From Oncomelania hupensis (lineage: Eukaryota; Mollusca; Gastropoda; Littorinimorpha; Pomatiopsidae): a stretch of DNA of 64,000 nt. Shown here one piece after another: positions 34,045 through 44,739 of the stretch (positions within the stretch are counted from its first letter, which is position 1; each line of letters starts with the position of its first letter). Location of the stretch: assembly GCA_036898135.1 (NCBI GenBank), contig CM072525.1, positions 56,291,874-56,355,873 of the forward strand, given 5' to 3'. The position numbers and the translations under genes are program-made. The notes under the pieces were generated by a model. That model worked only from the letters and a program-made list of their open reading frames with translations, was not told the origin of the DNA and ran no database searches.

Positions 34045-34477
34045 GGCACAGTGGCCTAATAATAGAGCTTTGGCTTGCAGATCTTAAGGTCCCGGGTTCG
34101 AGCCCAGGCCGGGGCATTTTGTTGTGTCCTTGGGAAAGACACTTTACTCCCGTTTCCTACTCCTTCGGATGAGAGTATAAACTGAGGTTTAGTCTGTATC
34201 GCATACATTCCATCATAACAGACTTTAAAGATCCTGATGCTCATGTCCTAGACGGGTGAGTGCCATTGACAAGAACGCCCAGCATGCACCTAGGTCCTTC
34301 TCCCCCATCCATGGCTTCCCAGGATTGTGCTCAGTTGTCTGGAGCGTTATTACGGTGCGCCCAAAGGCTGCAAGTTGGCACCTCGGGCGGCTTGAGTTAG
34401 ATCCTGTATCAGCCAGCGCCTTGAGCAGCTCTTGAGCTGAAAAAGCGCTATATAAGAACGATTAAATAAAAATAAAA
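34045..34477 (+). mobile_element. tRNA-derived SINE (433 bp)
   Basis: The head has an RNA polymerase III A-box-like GTGGCCTAATAATAGAGC and a B box GGTTCGAGCCC (34095-34105). The tail reads AAAAGCGCTATATAAGAAC followed by AAATAAAA. Short flanking duplication AACTGA (34039-34044 and 34478-34483). The GCGCTATATAA tail matches the L2-type LINE 3' end at about 33045 in this same window, suggesting that LINE family supplies its mobility. It lies in a presumed intron, 117 bp before an exon. Confidence 0.82.
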
Positions 34478-34594
34478 ACTGATAAATGACTTGAATGTAC
34501 AAAACCTGGACGTTGTAGATTCATGAATAATGCACAATAGTTTCACCTTTCAGTTTTTGTTCAGATGTGACAGCTCTAATGTTTATTTTTTCAG

Positions 34595-34671
34595 GCTAAA
34601 GGGAAAACATAAGAGTGATGCTGCTGCACCACCGCCGTTGTCCACCGTTGATTTTCCAGTCCTCACACCAG
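34595..34671 (+). CDS. Candidate internal exon of the same host gene
   Basis: The acceptor TTATTTTTTCAG/G and donor CCAG/GTTAGT bound 77 nt. In the frame set by the previous exon it reads MLKGKHKSDAAAPPPLST then VDFPVLTPG. It is short, Pro/Ala-rich and open. No domain is recognised. The next exon was not found; LINE copy D begins 430 bp downstream in the same orientation and may lie in the following intron. Confidence 0.5.
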
Positions 34672-35100
34672 GTTAGTACTGACCCAGATGACACACCAAC
34701 CTTGTCCCAACCTTGGGATAAGGTTGGCTCCCAGGTTGGGCCCGACTTGGGAGACAGGCTTGGGCCAGGGTCGGCTTGCACAGCGTCTATGACTTGGCCC
34801 AACCCTGGCAGCCAAGGGTTGTGCCTAGGTGGTGTCAAGTCTGTGCCAAGAATGAACCTACATTATATTTTATATATATTTTCTGCTCATCATATATATG
34901 AGGAATAATTAACTTTCAATAAATTGGAAACTAGAAGCAGGTGCTCACATACACACCTTCCCATTGAGAAAGATGAGAAAAAGTATACATATATGAAAAC
35001 TTGCAAACCAGAAATATTCAATAAATTTTTATTATGTACATATGGACAATAACTATACATAAAATTTTCAATATACACAAGATCTTAGATTATCAACGAT
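34672..35100. other. Spacer with imperfect foldback repeats, no gene seen
   Basis: Between about 34690 and 34815 variants of CCAACCTTGG, CCCAGGTTGGG and CAAGCCTG occur on both strands, giving an imperfect GC-rich foldback. The rest is AT-rich. Confidence 0.5.
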
Positions 35101-35764
35101 AGCCCCCACGGGCTCGACTCCGCACGCCGTGGGTGGACCCCAGCCTATCTCTGGCTGGGTGACAAAGTTGCCTACCCCTTTTTCTTCTCTTTTGTCTTGT
35201 TTCTGTCTTATTGGTCCTTTCATCTATATTCTTTTCACGCATAAATTCTCCCACTAAACTACAGTTTTGACTTCCTCTCTTCTGCCTTACCGGACTTTTC
35301 CTGTCTTCTTTTTCCCCATCATTTCTTCTTTTTCTACCCTCCTTTTTCTCTGTGGCCTTCTCTTGGTGCCCTGTGTTTGCCGTGCAGGGCAACCCGTGTC
35401 GGGGGAGAATGGGATCCTGGAGGTTGAGGTCACTGAGGGACTGCGGTCTCTCACACTAACACACCTCTTTGGCCCGGACTTCTCCTAGACGGGAGGCTGG
35501 CGTGGCCCGCGTCAGTCAAGCGGCTGGTCGTGTATTGCCCTAGCTCTGCTAGAAGGCTGCGGCTCATGGGTCAAACTTGAACAAAACCGTAGTGGCAGTG
35601 CGGGATTGTCTGGGTGTATATTCCCCCTGTAGCCCTGGTGCCCTTGCTGGATTTTCCGCCTGGACGCATCCCCTTGTTGGACTCCGTGGTGGGTGGGGAG
35701 CAGGGGGGGATGAATTCCTACTATAAAATCATGGCATCCACTAATAAAAGACGACTGCGTGATG

Positions 35765-36477
35765 CAGACATGCCTACCCGTACGGAATTTCCGTATTTTT
35801 TCCGGAAATTTGAAAAACTCGGCAAGCGCTACGGAAAATACGAATATTTGTTTTACGGTACAGAAATTTAAAAAAATGATAAAGAAAAAAAAATCGTTGG
35901 CCTGTGGTAATGCAATGCATGACCTTTTTCCGAAGGTTTAATGCCGCAATGCGCAGTCGCAGTGGAGACCTGTGACATCGAAGTTTCCGGTAGAGGCACC
36001 GAAGTTTGCCGAACCCGTTTTTGCACAGTCGCAGTAAAGATCGGTGCTCGTGAGACAGAATTTAAAACATGGCGTTCAAACGAATGGCTAAGCAAAGTGA
36101 TTGTGAATCTGAATCTTCAAACAAAACGCGCAAGGGGCAGACATTTCTTGCCTCGTATTCAGAAAAGTGTCCTTTCGTTATTCGCAGCAGCACTGACTCA
36201 AAAGTACGATTTGTGCCAACCAGTTTGGCATCTCCGCCGGTGATATGAACGACATCAAGCGGCACGCGGAAAGCCCACAGTATTTGAAGAATTACGAGGC
36301 TTTGGAGAAGAAAAAGAACATTGTGGCAGCAAATCAATCACTGGATTCTTCGCATAATATAAAAAAGGATGAGTGCAAAAACAATAGGTAGTAAAAGTAA
36401 ATACGGAAATCGTAATAGTAATACTGAAATTTGAAAAAGCTAATACGGAAACTTCAAATTGAGGGTAGGCATGTCTG
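35765..36477 (+). mobile_element. 713-bp DNA transposon with CAGACATGCCTACCC termini
   Basis: Perfect terminal inverted repeats CAGACATGCCTACCC / GGGTAGGCATGTCTG, flanked by the 6-bp duplication GTGATG (35759-35764 and 36478-36483). Inside, from about 36069, it encodes MAFKRMAKQSDCESESS then CPFVIRSSTDSKVRF. After a frameshift it reads GDMNDIKRHAESPQYLKN, a BED-like zinc-finger pattern (C...H) seen at the N-terminus of some animal DNA transposon proteins. No transposase core remains, so this is a deletion derivative. The superfamily is not assigned; 6-bp duplications are uncommon. Confidence 0.8.
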
Positions 36478-37062
36478 GTGATGACGGACTCGGACACGGA
36501 CAGTGATTTGGACATACTGCAAAAAGCTTGTGCATCTGGGGTGGATGGGGCCTGGCCTCGTTTTTTGGTTGTGGAGGGGACGGATTCGGCTCTGCCACTA
36601 GGCAAGCTGTCCCCGTTTGCCATCCACAAAGGTTTTCAGTCCATTTCCAAGGTTGGTTTCAAAGATGTGAAAAAACTGAGATCTGGGGCCTATCTGGTGG
36701 AGTGCTCAACCAAACGGGCATCGGATTGTCTGCTAAAGAGGAATTTGACTGTCTTTGTTGATAGACAAATCAAAGTATCTGTACATGGACGGTTGAATTC
36801 CTTCAAGGGAGTCATTCGATGCCAGGACTTGATTGAGATGTCCGATTTAGAAATCCGTGACGAGCTCTCCAGCCAGGGGGTCACAGCTGTACAGAGAGTA
36901 TTTGTCACCAAGGGATCTAAAAATATCCCAACCAATACTCTTTTTGTGACTTTTGCCATGGCCAAGTTGCCGGAGTCAATCAGGGTAGGATATCTTAGGG
37001 TTAAGGTGACCCCTTTCACACCTTCGCCTTTGCGATGCTGTCACGTGGGGTTTATGGGCTCT

Positions 37063-39062
37063 TGTCACGCTACGCAGTTTGCAGTCGCGCGCCTATGTAT
37101 ATAGTTTAATCATCAGCCTGTACATAGAGGTTAAAAGTTACGGTAGTCAAGGGGAGAGAATCAGAATAAATTAATTGAGTTTATAATTAATAAAAGTAGC
37201 GAATGATTTGCGCCCGTGCGGAACGCACTATGTTAGAAAACAGCATAGTTGGCTATTTTGTTATTGAGAAGATTAATCGCTGCCATGCGATATTCTATGT
37301 GTGAAATGCGTGCTCTAATCGCGAATGGTGTAGGGAATGAATTATGATTAAAACGAGTATATTCTAGAAGATTCTTAGCTAATCGTATAAAACCCCTTGC
37401 ACTGTATATTTTGATAGGAGCAGTAACAGTTGCATATTGCTTTTGTAGCCAGAATCAAACAGATCCAAGTTGGGTCAAGGTGCCAGTTAGTGACTTTGTC
37501 TGTGGGTCGTACTGATCAGACCGTCAACGAAAAAGAGCCTATTATCGGAAGAGGAGGACTGTTTTGGGAACACTTTGGAAGTGTTTGTTTAACTGGAACT
37601 GTTCTAAGCTGTTTAGAATACCTACTGTGTATTCTCGGTGAAATCTGAGTTATCTACGTATAACGTCGGGTGACCTGTGACTCCGTCTAGGATTTCTTAT
37701 GCCTGTGTAATCACCTTGCCTAACCTTCTGACCTGTGTGTTTGTCCAGTCATTGTGTGTCTTTGTCAACAGGCCGGAGGATCCACTGGTAGCCGTAAGTT
37801 ATTTACCTCAATTTCTCAGTTGGCCATAGCGTTCGGGGGTTTGGGTTATGCATGCAGTGTGAATGAATAGTTAATTATGTTTTCTTAAATTCTATTTTAT
37901 GTTTCATATTATTTGCTGCATAAATACCTAGAGAGAGAGAGAATTTTCTAAACTGAATTATAAATTAAATAATTATAAATTGATATAAAAGGATTCGCTG
38001 TTATGTAGCGAAGAGATGACAGAAAGGAGGTGATTGTGAATGTATATGCGCGATGACAGGGAGGATGAGTAAGGATGTTGAAAGGGAGACAACCATTCCG
38101 ATTGCGGGATGCTTGTGCAGTATATTGTAATATAATTATTAATGGTTGCGTATTTTTGTATGTATTGTTGTAGATGTACCAAAACCAAAACCTTAGAGCA
38201 GATCATTGATGATGTGCTGAAACCTTGCTGGTGTGAAGCTGGTGCGCCTTGGCCTATTACGCCGTGTTCTGTGTGTCAACCTCGGTTGCGAAGGTTGTGG
38301 TATTCGCCCAGGGAGCCTTATTTCGTTTATAAAGCACACACACGCACACTCCACCATACACAACAAATAACTATAACCTTTGATAAAATGTTGTGAGGAC
38401 ACAAAAATTGTTTTACATGTGATAAATTATAAATTACAGCACATTGAAATATATGTAATCTGAATCGATTGATAAACGTTGTTGAGTAATATTACTTTCT
38501 AGATTAAGTAGCCCTGTGATTGTATAGTTTTGTCTGGGGGAGTTATTTCGCCAGATATTAATAAATTAAGAATTTAGATTAATTTCTTACAACTTCTATT
38601 TTGCATAAAAGATAAATTTTCTTATTCATTTTATATAATATAAAAGACTTGTTGTATCTATTTGAAGTTTAAGTGGAACAAAGTTTGAATATTTATAAAG
38701 ATTTAAAGCAGTTGCTTACTGTCTATTTACTTCGTTGTCAGTAAGCTGTTCCAGACATCATTATTGAAAATTCTTTTGTACATTTTGTAGTTAGTCATTT
38801 TCCATTTTGATTTAATTATCATTATTATTTTGAGCGAATTGTTTATGTATTAGTTTGGGGTTATATTAGTGGGATTGAGGGTTGGTTGGTTGGGAAGTGG
38901 GATAAAGGGAGTTAATTTTTAGTGCGAATGAGTGTGTGAAATAAAGAAATTGTCTCGTTACTTCTGGTCTTGTCTTTTAGAGTTTATTTAGGTGTTGGTT
39001 TTTTTTCCTCGTGTGAAAGAGCACACATGTCGAACCTCTGTTGAGGCAGTTGGGACGTGACA
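37063..39062 (+). mobile_element. Solo LTR, family 2 (2,000 bp), nested in family 1
   Basis: Exactly 2,000 bp with ends TGTCACG...CGTGACA and the perfect 5-bp duplication GCTCT (37058-37062 and 39063-39067). The intact sister LTR at 18209 shows the uninterrupted site GGGCTCTGCAC at 18227. Promoter-like TATAAAACCCC at 37386 and AATAAA at about 38941 put the transcribed strand on plus. No internal coding region or second LTR is present. An 84-codon frame at 38142-38396 is not supported as a gene. Confidence 0.88.
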
Positions 39063-40445
39063 GCTCTGCACAATGGAATTATGGACCCTCACGTTTATTC
39101 GGTGGGAACTGCTAGTAAGGCACCCTATGAATTACTTTAATAAATTTATTTGTTTAGCTCGTTCTGTGTTAAGGTTGGGGTACAGAAATAGATAGAAAAA
39201 TGGTAAAAGATTACTGTCACACTAGCTTTCACCCGGCTATGAATCATATGTAGTCCAGCCACTTGATAACAGTTAAAATCACACATTTATTTCTTCTATT
39301 CTATACAAGATTCTCTAAGTACTAATCTAACTTAAAAAGTCTCAGTTACTGCTAATAGTTCGATCGCTGATAGTCTAGGCAGCTGTTATATCTTCCTCGG
39401 GCACTTGCTATTATATTTCATGTAGATTTGGACTACTGTGGTCCGTTTTACAGTTTCTGAAGAGTTGGACTACTGTGGTCCGTTTTAGATCAGTTTAAGT
39501 GCACCTTCGTTTTTGCACTTAACTGCTAGATGGTGCGTGCGAAGTCCTTCTGTGAGGTAGCTTCTGGTACACCTTTGTCGTTGTGTAGTTGGGTTCCCTT
39601 GCCACGCTGTGGGGTCTGACAGGGTGTTTTTCAAGGTAGCTCTTTCCGACTTGTGCGGTAGAGGCTCCTCAACCAACTAGTCGTTTCTGTGGAGTGGGGT
39701 GCACAGGATAGCTCGCCTGCTCGTCTGTAATATAAGAGACGAAATTCTGCACAACCCTGAATAATCGGTTTGTGCAGAGCGTCTCACTGAAAGCCAAAGT
39801 AGCCCTCAGTGATAGCTCCACATCTCTATACATAAGCGACGAACATCTGCTACTTCCGGGGTCCACTGGAATCTCACTCTAAATTCCTATACATACATAA
39901 ATATCAAACGTGGCTAACTATACACATACAGAATTAATAATATTATAAACATTCAGTGGTACAGCCACTGGTCTGCAAACATACATATAAGTTAAACAAC
40001 AGTGGTTCCGTATGGTATGCAACATGGCGGCGCAACCGGTCGTGTTTCGCCACGTGTTCGGCTTTTCCACATGGTCACGCAAATTCGGATTAACAATTCA
40101 CATTTATGCATAGCAAATTCCACAAACATAATTTCAACAATAATATAAATATATCACGATGAAACAGAAGGGTGTTCATTTACCTGTTTGACAAGTTCAG
40201 GCCCGTGATGACTTGATAGATTTCTGAGATTCTAAAGTCCTGCTTCCTGGTCTATGAGTGAAGAGAATTCTCTAGCTGTGGAGATGTTGACTCTACCTCG
40301 TCTCACACACGACTGATTCAAACTGCGCTAAGATCTGACACAGTCAGAACTGCTCTACCCGCTTAGCCTGCTTCTGATTGGTTAAAACGGTCAAATTCAA
40401 AGCTCAAGTGCTGACTCACGGCGCTGTGTGTGGCTAGCTCGCCGT

Positions 40446-40744
40446 AAAAGGTAAAAAAGGGTAAAGGTAGTCCCATAGCCTTGTGGCCGTAGGGGAGCGT
40501 GATGTTGGAGATCACACTTATCTTGGGCCAGCGTAATGAGGGTGATGCCCAACTCTCTCCCTCGCTGCTTTACCTTCCCCACCCTCAAGAGAGTAGGTAC
40601 TCAATCACAGTTGAGTCAACTGGGGGCGTTGTTGTTTGTCGCTTCACACCTTAGCGGTCACCCATCCAAGTGCTAACCGCACCGGACGGTGCTTCACTTT
40701 CGACACAGTAGCGAGTGCTCCAACCACTGCACTATCCGACACCC
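40446..40744 (-). mobile_element. SINE with tRNA-like and 5S-rRNA-like promoter segments
   Basis: Flanked by the 12-bp duplication CTAGCTCGCCGT (40434-40445 and 40745-40756); the sister LTR near 19600 lacks the insertion. Read on the minus strand it begins GGGGTGTCGGATAGTGCAGT and GGTTGGAGCACTCG, like a tRNA A-box region. It continues CGTCCGGTGCGG, TTAGCACTTGGATGGGTGAC (40657-40688), which matches the conserved 3' half of 5S rRNA (GGTTAGTACTTGGATGGGAGAC). The 3' end is ACCTTTTAC-rich. No coding capacity. Confidence 0.8.
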
Positions 40745-41703
40745 CTAGCTCGCCGTGTGTGGTTTAATTGCTGCTGTGTACTATACTAACTCTCTACTGT
40801 TACAAAGACTACACAAGGCGAAATAGTCCATAGGCAGAGTTAAAACTAGCCAGTTCATGACAGATGCTACCGTTGCCAAAGGTTTGGCCACGGTAGCAAG
40901 TCCTGCAAAAACAAAGCAACCTGCAGAGAGTGCGCCAAAGACAAACACGAAGGTGGCTGCAAAGACCCCATATGTTGTGTAAATTGCGTGGGGCAGCACT
41001 CTTCCAGCTCCAAAGACTGCCCTCCGTGGCAGTTAGAGCTTGAAATTCAAAAGATACGAGCCACTGAGGGGTGCTCCTTCCGGGACGCCAGAAAGAAAGT
41101 ACTGGAAAAGAGACCCATTCCTTTAGAAAGATCCTTTGCGTCAATGGCAGGTTCCACGCCTCTTACGGCGTCTACTACACATCGGACGGTGGAAACCTTT
41201 ATGAATAAAATGAGTCAGGTTCTAGAAGTGTTATGCTAACGAATGGATAGTTTTGAGAAAATGATCACAGCGTTTAGTCACAGGGGGGTCTCTCCAGCCC
41301 CATTGAACACACTGGAGAACGTGCAGATGGTCACGTCAAAAAACGTCACTCCAAGCACACAGATGGCCGTGCCTAAAGCCGTCACACCTGCCGCGAAGGA
41401 GGTTATGCCTCAATCCGCCGCACCGTCGGCAGGTTTTTGCGACAGGGTAGTCGCAAAGGGGGCCAAGATTTTAGTTGCTCAACAGAGGAGCGTCAGAAGA
41501 GGAGAGGGAAAGGTTGGAAAGGGTGAAAGAGAGAAGGTAGATATAAAATCCGGTGCTGGGGAGAAGGGGAGGAAGTCGGCTGGCAGTTCGGGTTCCGGGG
41601 CTTTGACGAAAAATCAAAGGCCCGGACCCCTTTCTTCCAAGCACCATCAACCTCTCGAAACGGAGAACCGTTTCGGGGAGTTGATGGACCATGAAGAGAT
41701 GGA

Positions 41704-44460
41704 CAGAATTTTTCAGGTTAAGGTTGGGGGATCTTTATCAGATACGAGGGAACAGGAGATGGGAGTGCCTCAAGGTAGCATCTTGTCTCCCTTGCTGTTT
41801 AATATTAAAATAAATAATATTGTTCATTCCGTTAAACGGGGAATTGACAATTCTTTGTTTGTTGACGATTTTGCATTAGTAGCCAAAGTAAAACCTTGGC
41901 ATCTGCAGAACGTCAGCTACAGTTATGTGTCAATGCCGTTGAAGACTGGGTTTTACAAAATGGTTTTAAATTTTCTGAAGCAAAAACTGAATGTATTCAC
42001 TTTTCCAAGCACCGGGGAATTATTCAAGACCCTAATACAGGGTTCGCATGGTCTTTAAAGGTCTTTGAATATTTGGGAAAAATTGCATTGCCTTTTCAAG
42101 TCTTTATAATTCTTTAAAAGCTGACTTGGGTCTTTGAAAGTTTGGGAAAACTGTCAAAGCAAAGTAAAGTATTTATTTGCAACAATTCCACATTTGTGTT
42201 TGTTCAATCCAGTCGTTAGAGCCGGAGAAAAAAAAGTTTTAAGTATATTAAAAACTTTCTTAAATGGAAAAAAATAGTAACAAAGGTAGGCAATTCTTAC
42301 TCATCTTCATATAATATTAATATGGGCATACCACAAGAGTCAATAATATTTAAGATTTCTGAGGGCCAAACAACACAGACTTCAGTCTGACATCGACTCC
42401 ATGCGCAAGTCTGCAGACAAAAAAGGCACTGGATGAAGAGAAACATGGCTGCCTGGAACTATCGGCCCAGTCTAATGCCATCCGAAAGGGTGTCCAAGAA
42501 AAAGAAACACCACTGAAGGAGCTTGATGTGCTGTTACTGCAGGGTCAATCTAAATTTTAAGTTAGCATTTTTTTTGTGTTTTCTTATTTTGTGTTGCTAA
42601 CCCATTCTCCAGATCAACATGAATGCTATCCAAAAGGTTGAACACTTACAACAACACAAAGAGAAGGGGAAAAAACACATGTTCAACCAATAGTGTTTGC
42701 GACTGACCATTCGTTTATTGACATTTGTATTACAAGTCTAAAACGTGCTCACAACCAGGCAGTCATTCAAAGACTGTTTTGAATTTGATTAAATTGACTA
42801 ACTCCAGAAAAATGTTTGCCATGTACATGATGTTACTCGACATTTGTAGTTTCGTATTTTGCTCTTGATTTCTGTTAGAAGGTCTTTGAAAAGTCTTTGG
42901 AAAGTCTTTGAATTTTAAGGCTAAATGTCTGTACGAACCCTGCTAATATTACCCTCAATAAAACTCCAACAAGTCCAATTTTTGGGTGTTATTTTTGATC
43001 AAAGGCTATCCTTCCTTCCTCATCTGAAAAATCTGAAAACTAAATGTCAACAGGCCTGCAACTTGCTCAAGGTTATCAGTGGTACAGACTGGGGAGCTGA
43101 CAAGAAAACTTTATTGCTGTTATATTGTTCTCTAATTAGATCCAAGTTAGATTATGGTTGCATTGTTTATGGTTCTGCTAGAAAATCTTATCTTAAGATG
43201 TTAGATCCAGTTGCTCATCAAGCATTACGCATTGCTTTGGGTGCATTTCGCACCTCCCCTTGTAAAAGCCTTTACGTGGAAGCTAACGAACCCCCGCTGG
43301 AGCTGAGACGTATAAAATTGTCATTGAATTACTATTTAAAATTAAAAACTGATCCCATGAACCCCGCTTGTTACTGTGTTTTCAACCCAGATTTTGTTCA
43401 AAAATTTGAAGCCAAACCTAACACAATACCTTCTTTTGGCATCAGAATGCAGGCTCATTTGGAAAAAGCAGGCATTGATGTTGCTTCCATCAACGATGAT
43501 GAGCTTCGGACTGAAGCTCCTCCATGGAAATTATGTACCCCAAACATTAATTGGCAATTGTCCGCTTTCCTCAAAAACAATACATCTGAAACCGTATATA
43601 ACCAACTTTATTTAGAACAGTTAGCCTTATATCCAGGATATGAAAAACTTTTTACAGACGGGTCAAAGAAAGGAGATTTAGTTGCTGCTGGGTCGGTCTC
43701 TGGGAGACACTTAGACCAGCCTTTGCAACAGCGTTTACCTGATTTTTGTTCTGTTTATACAGTTGAGCTCAAGGCAATTCATCTAGCTCTGAAACAAGTT
43801 TATCAATCCAAAAGAACCTCGTTTTTAATCATGTTCGATTCACTGTCAGCACTCCAGGCTCTTTCCACGAGAAAGATATCACACCCTTTTCTGGCAGAGA
43901 TCCATGACCTCCATACACAACTTGTTTCTGAGGGTAAAAGGATAGTTTTTATGTGCGTCCCTGGTCACATGGGCATCCGCGGCAACATTGCAGTGGACAA
44001 AGCGGCTAAAGATGCTCTGCATCTCGATTTTCCTCCAGAGATTTTCCAGTTTGTGCCCTATTCTGACCTACGTTGTCTGACTGGATCTTATTGTAAACGA
44101 CTGTGGCAGACTGACTGGTCTACTCATATCAATAACAAATTATTTCAAATTCTTCCCGATTTGTCCGCTTCTTTGCCTAACTTTGCATCCACTCGCAAAG
44201 AAGAAACAGTTTTGTCTTGCCTTCATATTGGGCATACTTATGTCACCCACAGTTTCCTTTTAAAAGGAGAAGAACCACCATGGTGCTTTGCATGTGATTA
44301 ATCCTTTTCCGTTCGCCATTTCATCTCTGAGTGTGCTGATCTGATTGAGGAAAGAGAAACATATTTTGGTTCAATACCTTTCAAAGAGATTTTTAAAGTA
44401 TGTGATGGTCAACATTTGTTTCAATTTTTACATGATGTTGGTTTGTTTTATTGCATATAA
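41704..44460 (+). pseudogene. LINE D ORF2 remnant
   Basis: Begins mid-RT at RIFQVKVGGSLSDTREQEMG, fused in frame to ORF1. It retains GVPQGSILSP and FVDD, then frameshifts near 41890. The 905-bp transposon intervenes at 42038-42942. From 42949 the frame is open to a TAA at 44299-44301 and encodes the thumb, RNase H (FTDGSKKGD, VELKAIHLALK, MFDSLSALQAL, VPGHMGIRGNIAVD) and the start of the C-terminal zinc motif. The stop replaces the Gln codon after CFACD. Endonuclease and RT fingers are gone. Confidence 0.88.
42038..42942 (+). mobile_element. 905-bp DNA transposon with CAGGGTTCG termini
   Basis: Terminal inverted repeats CAGGGTTCG / CGAACCCTG, flanked by the 6-bp duplication CTAATA (42032-42037 and 42943-42948). 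Copy B at 14477 shows the uninterrupted CTAATATTACC. Sub-terminal GTCTTTGAA motifs repeat on both sides. A broken coding segment at about 42370-42560 reads LQSDIDSMRKSADK and, after a frameshift, LSAQSNAIRKGVQEKETPLK, a helical pattern found in some transposon-encoded proteins. It is non-autonomous; superfamily not assigned. Confidence 0.78.
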
Positions 44461-44739
44461 ATCATATCGACATGTTTTGTTTAGTTTGGATTTTATTGAT
44501 AGGACTGAATTTGGTGATTTGATTGAAGAAAGATAACATATTTTTAATACATCAGTTTTAAAGAAGACTTTTAAAGAGGTGTCATGTGAAAGTTTGAGTA
44601 TTTAAGAGTAACAGGCTTGTTTTTTAAGATTTGAAACATTTTATAATATTTTAAGATAACGTCTCCCTGGTCCTGATTTGGCTCGGAAGAGTCCGCTGGA
44701 CCTAAAGCAATAACCATGTAATGTAATGTAAGTTTGAAT

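Larger units (their letters stand above)
37039..40862 (-). mobile_element. Solo LTR, family 1, second copy, carrying two nested insertions
   Basis: Starts TGTCACGTGGGG and ends GTTCATGACA, flanked by the 5-bp duplication GATGC (37034-37038 and 40863-40867) inside the first zinc-knuckle codons of LINE D ORF1. Its own sequence is 37039-37062, 39068-40445 and about 40757-40862. It matches the copy at 18209-19747 over its length apart from the two insertions. Removing the LTR-cluster and one GATGC restores the zinc-knuckle reading frame. Confidence 0.88.
35731..41703 (+). pseudogene. LINE D ORF1 remnant, interrupted twice
   Basis: Starts at ATG 35731 (MASTNKRRLR), is cut after the 11th codon by the 713-bp transposon, and resumes at 36484 (DSDTDSDLDILQKACASG) up to the first zinc-knuckle Cys at 37038. 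There the solo-LTR cluster intervenes. It resumes at 40863 (CYRCQRFGHGSKSCK, CRECAKDKH, CCVNC) and meets a TAA at 41237. The Pro/Thr-rich linker and basic tail follow to about 41700, where a deletion fuses it to ORF2. The zinc-knuckle codons are intact on both sides of the insertion. Confidence 0.88.
35101..44732 (+). mobile_element. LINE copy D, heavily invaded and deleted
   Basis: LINE sequence lies at 35101-35764, 36478-37038, 40863-42037 and 42943-44732. The gaps are a 713-bp DNA transposon, a nested solo-LTR cluster and a 905-bp DNA transposon. A further deletion of about 1.9 kb at about 41703 removes the endonuclease and the start of the RT. The 5' end shows the family start GCCCCCACGGG and the 3' end the family tail with an ATGTA repeat. 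No target duplication was recognised. Confidence 0.9.

Noticed and set aside
34045..34120. Possible tRNA gene
   Set aside because: A and B boxes are present but no full cloverleaf was drawn, and the sequence continues into a SINE body and tail with flanking duplication.
38142..38396. 84-codon Cys-containing frame
   Set aside because: It lies within the family-2 solo LTR; no homologue recognised and no second copy to compare.
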